DNA of 42,204 nucleotides from a virus (IMGVR_UViG_3300046167_000527:1-42204); one strand, 5' to 3'. Counted from the first letter of the stretch, positions 29,501 through 36,780 are shown. The notes: generated from the sequence alone by a model not told the origin. Numbers and translations: made by a program.

Positions 29501-31497
29501 CTAGCAAAGACTTTGTTGCACACAGAGACAGCGCGGGTGCTGAGTTGACCTTCAACGACAGTGCACTACCAAGAAGTTCTCTGACCCTGACTGCTGGTCA
29601 CACTTATCGTTTCTACGAGAACCAACTGCCTGATTCTGCAAGGATCTCCTTCGTTACTCAGGCGGGTGACACTCCATACACTACTGGCGTCACCAGAAAG
29701 GGTTCGTATCCAGACTATCTCAACTACACTCAGATAGCAGTTGACTCCGCTGTGCCACCACTGAAGATGAGAATCGACAGTGACGCTGGCATTGGCATCA
29801 ACATCTCTGGTTCATCATACACTGCTCCAATTACTGGCGTCACCTTACTTGGTCCGCAGAATAACATAGACAGTGCTGCTGGTACACTGGACAGCGACTC
29901 ATACTTCAGACTCAACGAGACTCTGTCTGCGGGTGAGCGTCTTGTACTCAACGGGCAGTTCTTTGCAGACCTCATGAGTAAGTGGGGCACAGCAACAGGT
30001 AACATGTACATCGGTCTGGGTCCAGATTCAGACCACGGCGTTGGTTACCAACTCGACCTTCATGAAGACTTCAACCTTATGGGTCCATACCTCAGATTCA
30101 GACCTAACCGAGTCTACCTGTACAACGCCAACACATCGCAGGGTGGCGGGTTCAGTAACCAAGGGTCTTATGCAAACCTTGGCGACTCTGACGATAGAGC
30201 AGCATCCTCGGCGTTTATTGAAATCAGCGCAGACGGTACAACAATCAGTGCTGGTCTGACCAACGGTACTGATGGTGGCGATGCAACCAGCACTCCTCAG
30301 GTCGTATGGCCTGCTAAGAAAAGTTCCACATCAGGGTTCACCATAACTACTGGAGTGAACGTGATCGGTAATTGGTATTCTGGTGGTTCGTCAGATCCGT
30401 TCGTCATGGACAGCGTTGATTGGACTAGACTGTATGAGGTAACCACTCCTTCTCTGAACACAGAAATCACCACTGCTTGGAACAAAGCAGTTGACTTCTC
30501 TGGTTCGAGCGAGCATATGGTTAAAGTGTCCAACACTAATGCCAACTCCCCTCTCAGGATGGGTGGTATTGGCGGTGCGCATGGCATCGACTCTGATGGA
30601 GTTCCTGTCAACTCTGTTGAGGGTGAGTCTTATACTTCCGACGCAAACTTCGCTCGTCCTTGGGCAACTGCTTGTGTGTTCCAGACTGAAGGGCATTCAA
30701 GCACTCAGTACATCTGGTCAAACTCAGAAGGTACTGGTTCTACCAACGATGCAATCTACCTGAGAACAGACGCGAACAAGCATCTCTACTTTGGTTGGGG
30801 TCGAACTGGAGCATACAACGAATGTCGACTAGCACCGAAGAATGAGGACGTCGATACTTGGACTCTGGACACCAACGAGTGGTATGGAGTTTATATCGGT
30901 TCTACTGGACAGCGACACTCTGTGGACAGCGCAGGTGACGACCGTCTCTCCGAAGCATTCGAAATCAGACTCATGTCTAGTGATGAAGATGGTGGTGGTG
31001 CGTGGAACAATGACGGATACGACGTATGTCGACCAGCGGGTTGGCAGGCAGGTGCGAACGGTTTCACTACTGGTAACTCTGTGGAAGGCACCTTCCAGAT
31101 CGGAGCAAGAAACGGTACTGCTCCGTTCCACGGTAAGGTCGCTTCCTGCGTTGTAACCACCCTGCGCAGAAACGTTGCTATGCCATCCGACAATGAGATC
31201 ACTCAGATGGTTATCGACCCAACTAACTGGTTGCAGAACTACAGGGTCAACGTTGGAGGTTTCGGTGCGACTTACAGAGCACCTGATAGCAAGAACGATG
31301 CTACCGCTGTATGGCAGACAAACAACACTGCCTCAGCAGAAGCGACTCAGGTCTACGTGATGGGTGAAGGAACCGGTGATGCTTATCCGAGCATCAGGAA
31401 CCAAGGATATACTGGAGACACTAGCGTATCTTCGATGACTATGACCAACATGGTATCGAACGATATTGAAACTGTTACTGTTGACGGTCTCACCTGA
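26506..31497 (+). CDS. Giant tail-fibre/adhesin-like protein (1663 aa)
   Basis: 1663 residues, the longest gene in the window, six bases after the previous one. Beta-rich throughout with many Asp-Ser pairs. Around residues 480-565 is an immunoglobulin-like domain of the He_PIG/cadherin-like type (LPAGLTYNSSTGYITGTTPY). Several regions look like lectin or concanavalin-like jelly rolls (for example GVNVIGNWYSGGSSD and FHGKVASCVVTTLRR near the C-terminus). No transmembrane segment. Likely the host-recognition fibre or a large tail protein, made late. The frame is intact over 5 kb. Confidence 0.75.
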   Translation: MSIRITRNTKGNCITFIGSSQPAYWNACLSGRVNPDDSARVDVINDVRTVDNNDPVFEFYAVDYTVFQDAEGNTFDSAGEAAKYITEKANVLTDAVELTANDKVNFSRDPTNTSILTSLGDNYGVNSIKAIAADDGTITIREFQDDSGQDLYLGLRSNKTRIGGQSQSLSINAVVNSLNALFSVNPVGLGVEDAVISFLYTQETPSITSFGDCTDSAGVVTKGSNTGSQRNDGFHTDSADNLIINAGDYYQINTTGYDFGRNFLFGLFNKNGIGVDAAFDSNRGRGGKLDLGLRLASNAAYEDGPHGVVIEEGFFKDPQNSTQFRVGMNADRRLFVSHFSTETNEYQDVVRSAFPVDSGNEFMLVGYIRSENGQFNANVLRNKLADSVSVAYRYIESPDNVWRYPLFATPVEAGAVSLANGGNDSSEARLFTDDPSGSTWYSPATGYVEDGTFEPQDSGDVTWTEIPSATDAEASPPAFSIADQTFTENAAANISLGTGTYTQSLAGDLPAGLTYNSSTGYITGTTPYVSKDKSWSVTLTRSNAFGSTSDTFAIAITNNASLDNITGLTTYLGNTIQPDLLEDVSVMDSDYGFFADINQKLERGQQVDWIGAPGDANSPNAPTYPYWATPFVGIVDSTMDSADKAANTDSATWLVGSSWDVRTVIFGDWVGGNGVSALVGWDDNGKVVGSGFVNVDKTFRMALSDSDGLIRLYRSNGSGFDLLKTSTTTFDSEQRLSMWWPSTYNPQRAKIPSFTFSNIGANDSTPPAGFASPLTHGLMGGELIMGDGDSAGITTTSAATFLDTLEPGKRFIIPKEWINTNVLTLMRDSGMGFNTTQNEGGKVFIGVPKRTADLQSNLFSDFTAHHRWEYISPNGSFKLQKQAVHNTGGSGGNAHVQIGSDIITISTTNFDDAYYDCALEWDGEQFYAIQCNVGDLNQQPGIENGGSFSRVISTDDSARAFTNNDYASDSAVNLAVAVNNNGRVRLQRSGLQFIDIPLTSKDFVAHRDSAGAELTFNDSALPRSSLTLTAGHTYRFYENQLPDSARISFVTQAGDTPYTTGVTRKGSYPDYLNYTQIAVDSAVPPLKMRIDSDAGIGINISGSSYTAPITGVTLLGPQNNIDSAAGTLDSDSYFRLNETLSAGERLVLNGQFFADLMSKWGTATGNMYIGLGPDSDHGVGYQLDLHEDFNLMGPYLRFRPNRVYLYNANTSQGGGFSNQGSYANLGDSDDRAASSAFIEISADGTTISAGLTNGTDGGDATSTPQVVWPAKKSSTSGFTITTGVNVIGNWYSGGSSDPFVMDSVDWTRLYEVTTPSLNTEITTAWNKAVDFSGSSEHMVKVSNTNANSPLRMGGIGGAHGIDSDGVPVNSVEGESYTSDANFARPWATACVFQTEGHSSTQYIWSNSEGTGSTNDAIYLRTDANKHLYFGWGRTGAYNECRLAPKNEDVDTWTLDTNEWYGVYIGSTGQRHSVDSAGDDRLSEAFEIRLMSSDEDGGGAWNNDGYDVCRPAGWQAGANGFTTGNSVEGTFQIGARNGTAPFHGKVASCVVTTLRRNVAMPSDNEITQMVIDPTNWLQNYRVNVGGFGATYRAPDSKNDATAVWQTNNTASAEATQVYVMGEGTGDAYPSIRNQGYTGDTSVSSMTMTNMVSNDIETVTVDGLT

Positions 31498-31529
31498 TGT
31501 AAAAAACCAAAAGTAGAGTCTCCTGCGAG

Positions 31530-31537
31530 TATAAATA
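31530..31537 (+). promoter_or_regulatory. T4-type late promoter (TATAAATA)
   Basis: Exact octamer 44 bases before ATG 31581, in the gap after the giant fibre gene. Confidence 0.8.
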
Positions 31538-31580
31538 GATCCGTTATTAGGATTACATTCATTCTCTAGGAGACTCTACA

Positions 31581-31796
31581 ATGGCGTACGAAGCAAAGCG
31601 TTTCGGGGTTCAAGAATCCGCATTCGGTAACATGGGCATCCCTCCGCACGACCATGTCAAAAACACCTATTCCGGCAACAACCTCATCTCAGTCGACTAC
31701 TACCGTGGCGGGGAGCAGGAAAACGGCAAGCATGTTGCACGAATCGAACTAACTTACGACGGCGGCAACCTTCTCACTGTTACACGAACCAAGTAA
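31581..31796 (+). CDS. Small conserved late protein
   Basis: 71 residues; GGAG precedes the ATG. Starts MAYEAKRFGVQESAFGNMGI and has a beta-rich C-terminus (HVARIELTYDGGNLLTVTR). Flanked on both sides by late promoters, so a single-gene late unit. Possibly a small virion protein. Family not named. Confidence 0.65.
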   Translation: MAYEAKRFGVQESAFGNMGIPPHDHVKNTYSGNNLISVDYYRGGEQENGKHVARIELTYDGGNLLTVTRTK

Positions 31797-31802
31797 CACA
31801 GG

Positions 31803-31810
31803 TATAAATA
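31803..31810 (+). promoter_or_regulatory. T4-type late promoter (TATAAATA)
   Basis: Exact octamer ending six bases before ATG 31816. At that spacing the transcript would begin near or after the ATG, so it may serve the downstream genes or a later start. Confidence 0.6.
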
Positions 31811-31815
31811 ACCTT

Positions 31816-32055
31816 ATGAAATTTACTGAATACACCGAACTGCAAGAGAAGGCAACCGCCGGACTTGCTAAGAAAGCAGACAAGTCCGGTATTTCCGTCG
31901 GCACACTGCGTAAGGTTTACAACCGTGGTGTTGCGGCATGGAAGACTGGTCACCGCCCTGGAACTACTCCACAACAGTGGGGCATGGCGAGGGTCAATGC
32001 ATTCATCGTCAAAAAGAAGAAGGGCGGTCTCAACCACGATAAGGATCTTGCGTGA
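31816..32055 (+). CDS. DUF5824-like phage protein
   Basis: 79 residues. ADKSGISVGTLRKVYNRGVA, then WKTGHRPGTTPQQWGMARVN match the conserved core I recall for DUF5824 (SGIS...L.KVY.RG.AAW..GHRPGTT..QW..ARV.SF). Present in many T4-like phages; function unknown. The N-terminus (MKFTEYTELQE) is of the head-targeting type. Overlaps the next gene (GTGA). Confidence 0.75.
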   Translation: MKFTEYTELQEKATAGLAKKADKSGISVGTLRKVYNRGVAAWKTGHRPGTTPQQWGMARVNAFIVKKKKGGLNHDKDLA

Positions 32056-32411
32056 GTTGTTACGACCCAACCAAACATGAGTGGGGCACGGATGCCTCAG
32101 TCAAACGTGCAAAGGAATTGACCCCGAAAGAGGGCAAGAAAGTGAAACGCTTTAAAGAGTTCACTAAAGAAGCAACGTATCAGGGCAAGAAGGTTACTTT
32201 GAATAAACCTTCTCCTGGAGATGTCAAGAAGTCCAAGGTCTTTGTTGACCCAGACGGCGATGGCAAGGCGAAGAAAGTAAACTTCGGCGACAAGAACATG
32301 CGCATCAAAAAGAATATTCCTGCGCGTCGTAAGTCGTTCCGTGCTCGTCACAACTGTGATAATCCAGGACCAAAGGACAAGGCGCGTTACTGGTCTTGCA
32401 AGGCATGGTAA
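32052..32411 (+). CDS. Conserved T4-like late protein (RRKSFRARHNC motif)
   Basis: 119 residues from GTG 32052 (GTGA overlap). The C-terminus VNFGDKNMRIKKN, then RRKSFRARHNCDNPGPKDKA and RYWSCKAW is strongly conserved in T4-like marine phages (DUF5872-like, from memory). Two or three Cys and many basic residues suggest a metal- or DNA-binding element. An internal GTG at 32142 (VKRFKEFTKEA) looks like a second N-terminus, so the first 30 residues may be a separate or fused segment. Confidence 0.7.
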   Translation: MSCYDPTKHEWGTDASVKRAKELTPKEGKKVKRFKEFTKEATYQGKKVTLNKPSPGDVKKSKVFVDPDGDGKAKKVNFGDKNMRIKKNIPARRKSFRARHNCDNPGPKDKARYWSCKAW

Positions 32412-32866
32412 TGAAAAACAAAGGCAACCCAGTCGCTAAGTATATGCGCAAGTTCAATAAGGCAACCGTCCAGACAGATCGCAAGAAGGCGATGAAGAAG
32501 GGCGACCGTAAGCACAAAGGGAGATACGAAGAAGTGTCTGACAAAGAATTCGAACCTCATATGATGTATCACCCAAAGACTGGTGATGCTGTCAAGGCAA
32601 AGACTTACCAACAGCACCTTGACCTTGGTAAGAAAGGTTATGGTCACGAGAAACCTGAGACGAACGAAACCTATCGTGCTTCTATGGCATCCCGTGCGGC
32701 GGCGAACAAGATGTATGGTCGTCAGCACCCTGAGCAAGACAAACCAAAGACTGGTGTTAAGAAGAAGGCAACTCCTGGACTCGACTCCAAAGGGTCGTAT
32801 GGTCAAGGACAAGAATCCTACTGCTGCTCGTCGCAAGGCAGGTTCTCTGTCAAAGGCAATCGCTAA
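32411..32866 (+). CDS. Basic late protein, probably fused to the next frame
   Basis: 151 residues from ATG 32411 (TAATG overlap). Very Lys/Arg-rich: MKNKGNPVAKYMRKFNKATV, then RKKAMKKGDRKHKGRYEEV. Up to DSKG (about residue 128) it reads like a normal phage protein; then the frame becomes Ser/Gly/Cys-rich and stops. Removing one G from GGG at 32792-32794 would join it to the 32799 gene. Likely an internal head or DNA-binding protein. Confidence 0.6.
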   Translation: MKNKGNPVAKYMRKFNKATVQTDRKKAMKKGDRKHKGRYEEVSDKEFEPHMMYHPKTGDAVKAKTYQQHLDLGKKGYGHEKPETNETYRASMASRAAANKMYGRQHPEQDKPKTGVKKKATPGLDSKGSYGQGQESYCCSSQGRFSVKGNR

Positions 32867-33866
32867 AAAGTATGGCACCAAGAAAGAAGAGAATGTAGCA
32901 GAAAGTCTTGATGCCGCTCAGAAAGAAAAGCAGGCAGCAAACCTTAAACTGAAGCATGCCAACCAAAGAGTGCAACTGACCAAGAGGCACGAAAAGGAAA
33001 AGGAAACTCTGTCTAAGGAGTCAATGGACCCAAGGGACTATACCGACAAGGCAGGTTATGTTGTCGTTGTTACGGGTCGACGTGGCAAGCAGGACATTAA
33101 GAACTTCTTCAGCACTAAACCTGCTGCTCAGAAATACGCAGACAAGGTCAACAAAATAAACAAGGTCGGCAACAAAGCAACTGTTCACAAAACAGACGGA
33201 CGCAAACTCATGAAAGAAGAAGTCGAGAAGGTTGACGAGAAGATGGGAGATGCTGCGCACAAAGCAGCAGTAAAACATATTACTGACCTCGGAAAGAAAA
33301 ACCGAATGTCGTTCGGGCAGCAACGTATGCACATCGACGATTTTCCTCAGAAGCATGATGCGAAAACACGAGCAGCTGCCAAGACCATTAATAAGAATCA
33401 GTTTGGTGGATGGAAGAAGGGTAAAGGTGGTAAGATGACTCAGGAAGAAACCGTCGTAGAAGCAATGTCTGCTAAACTGCGTAACAAGATGAAGGAACTC
33501 GCTGGTGGTCAACTGCCACGTTCCTCTGTCGAACTGCGTAAGTTGAAGGCAAAGGCACAAGACGAGTTGCGTGGTGCACGTGCTGCTAAGAAAGCAGAAC
33601 CAAAGAAAGTCTCTAAGACTTCTAAGGGCAAGACCCACACTGGTTCCGGTGACCCAGCAGACCGCAACATCATCATGCAACTTCGTAAGGCACAGGACGT
33701 TGGTGGTAACATGGACATCCGTGTTTCCCCTACTGGTAAGACTGTCAAGTTGCCAAAGGCAAAGATCGATGCTCTTCTAAAGAAGCACGACACTATCCAG
33801 AAACCACGTGACAAGCGTATGTTCAACGTTCAACTGACAAAGGCACTTCGTAAACTGTCTAAGTAA
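32799..33866 (+). CDS. Long basic late protein
   Basis: 355 residues from ATG 32799, whose AAAGGG lies four bases upstream; it may instead be the continuation of the 32411 gene by a +1 change. It starts MVKDKNPTAARRKAGSLSKA. The middle has several EEV/ESM segments (KEESVE-like, possible prohead-protease sites). The end, DPADRNIIMQLRKAQDVGGN and KLPKAKIDALLKKHD, is a distinct conserved-looking block. Over a quarter Lys/Arg. Candidate internal head protein; function not known. Confidence 0.65.
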   Translation: MVKDKNPTAARRKAGSLSKAIAKKYGTKKEENVAESLDAAQKEKQAANLKLKHANQRVQLTKRHEKEKETLSKESMDPRDYTDKAGYVVVVTGRRGKQDIKNFFSTKPAAQKYADKVNKINKVGNKATVHKTDGRKLMKEEVEKVDEKMGDAAHKAAVKHITDLGKKNRMSFGQQRMHIDDFPQKHDAKTRAAAKTINKNQFGGWKKGKGGKMTQEETVVEAMSAKLRNKMKELAGGQLPRSSVELRKLKAKAQDELRGARAAKKAEPKKVSKTSKGKTHTGSGDPADRNIIMQLRKAQDVGGNMDIRVSPTGKTVKLPKAKIDALLKKHDTIQKPRDKRMFNVQLTKALRKLSK

Positions 33867-33870
33867 TACT

Positions 33871-34248
33871 ATGTTTGGAATTGAAAGAATATTGATTATG
33901 GGAGCACTGCTTGCCTCGGTGGCAGGCGGTGCTTGGTTTTACGTGACCTCTACTGAAGCAACGATAGAGGAACTGACCGTGAACAACGCCCTGCTCCAAT
34001 CAATCGCAGAACAAAACAAAGAGACTGTCCGACAGTTGCGCCAAGACATATCCAGTGAGCAGGCAGCAATAGTCGTACTGAACGAGTCACTTCGAAGATC
34101 AGAAGAGTCTCGTGAGGGTCTCATTAGAATTTATAGAAAGCACGACCTGACCAGATTGGCAACCGCCAAACCTGGATTGATTGAGAAGAGAATTAACAAT
34201 GGCACCGCACAAGTGTTTGATGATCTGGAGTCTATTACTCGTAATTAG
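33871..34248 (+). CDS. Inner-membrane spanin (Rz-like)
   Basis: 125 residues. One N-terminal transmembrane segment (about 6-25, ILIMGALLASVAGGAWFYV) is followed by a periplasmic coiled coil (EELTVNNALLQSIAEQNKET and onwards). The downstream lipoprotein gene starts inside its 3' end in another frame. That membrane/coiled-coil plus overlapping lipoprotein arrangement is typical of two-component spanins, which fuse inner and outer membranes in the last step of Gram-negative lysis. Confidence 0.75.
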   Translation: MFGIERILIMGALLASVAGGAWFYVTSTEATIEELTVNNALLQSIAEQNKETVRQLRQDISSEQAAIVVLNESLRRSEESREGLIRIYRKHDLTRLATAKPGLIEKRINNGTAQVFDDLESITRN

Positions 34249-34585
34249 CGGGTGTACGACTGTTCCAGAAATCCAAGAACGTATCGTATACGTTCCAAAA
34301 GAAATCCCCGTCAAGGAACGACCAGAAGCAGTCGACTTACACGATGTCGAGTGGTATGTGGTCACCTCCGATAACGTCGACGACTTCCTCCTCGAATACC
34401 AAGACAAGACCGGAGACATGGTGTTCTTTGCCATCTCCGTTCCGCACTACGAGAACCTATCCTTGAACCTCGCCGAACTGCGCCGATATATTGAGGCACA
34501 GCAAGGTATTATCGTTTATTACGAAACGAGAGTTCAAGAAGGTATAAATAAAGATACAAATAACTACTCACCTGATCAGGAGTAA
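34199..34585 (+). CDS. Outer-membrane spanin lipoprotein (Rz1-like)
   Basis: 128 residues from ATG 34199, after a GAGAAGAG site inside the upstream gene; an in-frame TTG at 34181 is less likely. Signal MAPHKCLMIWSLLLVISGC has lipobox ISGC, then TTVPEIQERIVYVPKEIPVK, a Pro-containing segment as in Rz1-type proteins. The globular remainder is longer than in lambda Rz1. It overlaps the inner spanin gene by 50 bases. Confidence 0.7.
   Translation: MAPHKCLMIWSLLLVISGCTTVPEIQERIVYVPKEIPVKERPEAVDLHDVEWYVVTSDNVDDFLLEYQDKTGDMVFFAISVPHYENLSLNLAELRRYIEAQQGIIVYYETRVQEGINKDTNNYSPDQE
34543..34550 (+). promoter_or_regulatory. T4-type late promoter (TATAAATA)
   Basis: Exact octamer inside the end of the lipoprotein gene (codons for GINK), 42 bases before ATG 34592. 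Confidence 0.7.
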
Positions 34586-34591
34586 CACCAA

Positions 34592-35110
34592 ATGGACATT
34601 AAGTCTATCGAAGCAACTTGGAAGGCATTCCAAGAAGTACAGGAGAAGAAACTCTCCGCAAAGCAGAAGAAGCATTTTGACAAAGACAAAGATGGCGACA
34701 TCGATGACGAAGACATGAAGATGCTGAACAAAGAAGAAGCACCTGCTGACCCAGTTAGTCAAGCACCTGCTCGTAAGGGTGACAAGAAGAACTCTGAGAA
34801 GACCGCACTGAAGGCACAGACCTCTTGCGAAGGTGCTGAGTTCGAAGATGCCCTGCTTGCTGTTGTTGCAGAAGTTCTGGGCGAGAAGATGTCCCAAACT
34901 AAAGGCGCAACTTCTGGCGAAGGCATTGCTGATAAAGAGTCTCCAAAGTCTAAAGAGTTCATGGACATGCACAAGAAGTCCGACAAAGATCTCGAAGACA
35001 AAGAAGAGCAAGGTCACAAGGACGTTCAGAAAGTCACTGACAAGACTCCAACTGCGAAAGATCGCGGTGGTGACCAACTTGCAAACGGCGACAAGAAAGT
35101 CGTTAAGTAA
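34592..35110 (+). CDS. EF-hand-like late protein
   Basis: 172 residues. KKHFDKDKDGDIDDEDMKML contains DxDxDGxIDxxD, a calcium-binding EF-hand-type loop at about 30-41. The rest is charged and low-complexity, with few hydrophobics. I recall KKLSxKQKKHxDKDKDGDID at the start of late proteins of T4-like marine phages. Candidate head-internal or calcium-responsive virion protein; the role is unproven. Confidence 0.7.
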   Translation: MDIKSIEATWKAFQEVQEKKLSAKQKKHFDKDKDGDIDDEDMKMLNKEEAPADPVSQAPARKGDKKNSEKTALKAQTSCEGAEFEDALLAVVAEVLGEKMSQTKGATSGEGIADKESPKSKEFMDMHKKSDKDLEDKEEQGHKDVQKVTDKTPTAKDRGGDQLANGDKKVVK

Positions 35111-35139
35111 AACCCAAAAACCTATAGGATGATTATATC

Positions 35140-35587
35140 ATGGTAGAATTAATTGTAATTGGGACCATCGCAGCTGCGATGGGATTATGGTTCTGGCAAG
35201 GTCGTAAGGTCGAAGAAAAGGTAGAAGATACCACTGCCGAGATCGAAGTGACTCTACCAGAAGTCGAAGAAAAGGTAGAAGAGACCACTGTCGAACCCGA
35301 AGTGACTCTACCAGAAGTCGAAGAAAAGGTAGAAGAGACCACTGTCGAGATCGAAACCCGAAGTGACTCTACCAGAAGTCGAAGAAAAGGTAGAAGAGAC
35401 CACTGTCGAGATCGAAGTGACTCTACCAGAAGTCGAAGTCAAGGTAGAGATGCCCGTCGACAAAGAACTCTCTAAGATGACCAAGGTCAAATTGGAAGAG
35501 TTTGGTCGTACTATCGGAGTAGAACTCGACCGTCGTAAGACCAAGGCAAACATGATTGCCGAGTTACATAAGAAGCGTGACGCATAA
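35140..35587 (+). CDS. Membrane-anchored repeat protein with C-terminal SAP/Rho-N-like domain, frame broken in repeats
   Basis: From ATG 35140: one hydrophobic N-terminal helix (MVELIVIGTIAAAMGLWFW), then 18-residue acidic repeats (VEEKVEETTVEPEVTLPE). In the third unit the frame is lost and the reading runs through basic residues to a stop at 35475. In the +1 frame the repeats continue and the gene ends at 35587 with MTKVKLEEFGRTIGVELDRR then KTKANMIAELHKKRD, a small helical SAP/Rho-N-like fold. Removing one A from AAA at 35354-35356 restores 148 residues. Read without the change, the product is 111 residues. Confidence 0.6.
35209..35431 (+). repeat. 54-bp in-gene tandem repeat, four units
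   Basis: Units start at 35209, 35263, 35317 and 35378. Three are 54 bp; the third is 61 bp because it holds both ATCGAA and ACCCGAA variants, as if two unit types had recombined. Seven extra bases equal a +1 frame change. Confidence 0.85.
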
Positions 35588-35620
35588 TTCGAACATCTTA
35601 CCGTTACACTATATAATGGT

Positions 35621-35983
35621 ATGATAAACGAAATTAATGAAGATAACTTTCTCATCTATGCTGCGAAGAACTATTACAGTCCTCGTGCCATAGATGCGGA
35701 AGAGTTTTACGAAGAACTCAATCGGTTCAAGTACATCAAACGATTGGTGAACAGGTACACCCGAGGAGGGGAACTATGTGAGAGGTTGATCCTAAACCAC
35801 ATCACTATTCTCCTAAACGTATTCGGGAACGAACCTGCTATCCTTATGCTGATGTTCAAGATCGGGGGTGACGATCTATCCATCATTAAACCGTTCCTGA
35901 TATACTTGAAGGCAATAAGAGAGGGAGACCTCACGAACATTGAAGTGGACCAATGGGTGGTCCAGAAACTGGAAAGCATCTAA
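35621..35983 (+). CDS. Conserved T4-like phage protein
   Basis: 120 residues. YSPRAIDAEEFYEELNRFKY, then IKRLVNRYTRGGELCERLIL and NHITILLNVFG follow a pattern I recognise across T4-like phages (EF..DL.RFKY.K.L..RY...G.L..RLILNH...L.NVFG). Function unknown; it precedes another conserved T4-like gene and nrdA, as in related phages. Shares its last base with the next ATG. Confidence 0.8.
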   Translation: MINEINEDNFLIYAAKNYYSPRAIDAEEFYEELNRFKYIKRLVNRYTRGGELCERLILNHITILLNVFGNEPAILMLMFKIGGDDLSIIKPFLIYLKAIREGDLTNIEVDQWVVQKLESI

Positions 35984-36564
35984 TGGGCATATTGTCGAAA
36001 ACTGGAGACCTCGTCTACACGCTACGCTTCCTGCGTTTGCTGACGACCAAGTTCGAAGATACCACTGCCTTTAAACTCGGTCTCATAGACAAAGACGGCA
36101 AGAAACTCAAGAAAGCAGAATCCTCTGAAGAGAAATCTGCATACAACTCGTTCCACCGTATGGTCTTCAACCTCAAGAAATTACTCGCTAAGGTTCCAGG
36201 AGGTTCAAGCAAACTTGCCTCCTATGCGTCCGCTCTCTTCCTCATAAAAGAGAACCTAAGACTATCGGACTCCTCTATTGAGAAGATTAACGAGGCGTGT
36301 GCTCTGGACCCTCTCGAGAGTCTAACGGAAGGTTCCCAGTGGTTCTGCGCAAAAGACGGGATGCTATCCCCAGGAATCTACTCCCTGTCGAATCCTAAGA
36401 TGGTAAACTCTACCTGCGAAGAAATTTGTAAGGCAGGAGACAAGATTCGGGTTGCGTCAGACGCATACCCTGTAGACAATATTCTCGGGCAGGACATCTT
36501 CGAGGCAGTCCACCTTCCAACAAACCAAGCAATCTACGTCGCAGTAGGAGAACTCAGACGATGA
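35983..36564 (+). CDS. Conserved T4-like phage protein
   Basis: 193 residues from ATG 35983 (TAATG). TLRFLRLLTTKFEDTTAFKL, GLIDKDGKKLKK and KSAYNSFHRMVFNLKKLLAK, with PGG and SYASALFLIKE, match a protein conserved in T4-like phages (FRLLT..F..T.A...GIID..G......EK.AY...HRLVFNLKR...K.PGG). Family function is unknown to me. The last 90 residues (DPLESLTEG onward) are less conserved. Confidence 0.75.
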   Translation: MGILSKTGDLVYTLRFLRLLTTKFEDTTAFKLGLIDKDGKKLKKAESSEEKSAYNSFHRMVFNLKKLLAKVPGGSSKLASYASALFLIKENLRLSDSSIEKINEACALDPLESLTEGSQWFCAKDGMLSPGIYSLSNPKMVNSTCEEICKAGDKIRVASDAYPVDNILGQDIFEAVHLPTNQAIYVAVGELRR

Positions 36565-36716
36565 AAAAGTTTAAAGAGTTTACAGAGGAGATGACTACAA
36601 CTGCTGACGCCGGTATCCCAGCAGACACTGCTAACATGCAACCAAAGAAGAAGCGTCGTCCGGTCAGTCGTCGATTTATCGAAATCATGGGAAAGATGCG
36701 TCGTATCGAGAAATAG
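36561..36716 (+). CDS. Small conserved protein (TTTADAGIP type)
   Basis: 51 residues from the ATGA overlap. Starts MKKFKEFTEEMTTTADAGIP, then a basic stretch and RRFIEIMGKMRRIEK. The N-terminal MKxFKEFxEE resembles the T4 capsid-targeting sequence, and TTTADAGIPxDTxNM is common in marine phage proteins. Possible small head-internal protein. Confidence 0.7.
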   Translation: MKKFKEFTEEMTTTADAGIPADTANMQPKKKRRPVSRRFIEIMGKMRRIEK

Positions 36717-36737
36717 TAAAAAAGTCACATCGTCAGT

Positions 36738-36748
36738 TCCTATATAAT
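36738..36748 (+). promoter_or_regulatory. Promoter-like box upstream of nrdA
   Basis: TTCCTATATAATA with -10 TATAAT at 36743-36748, 33 bases before ATG 36781. The same TTCCTATATAATA recurs at 40695-40707. It differs from both the early cassette (no TTGTCT) and the late octamer, so it may be a middle-type promoter. Confidence 0.5.
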
Positions 36749-36780
36749 ATTCCACCCCTGAAGCAAATGAGACAATTAGA

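Noticed and set aside
35612-35617. TATAAT as a promoter for the 35621 gene
   Set aside because: Transcription would begin at about 35624, after the ATG at 35621, and no later in-frame start fits; it may be chance AT sequence.
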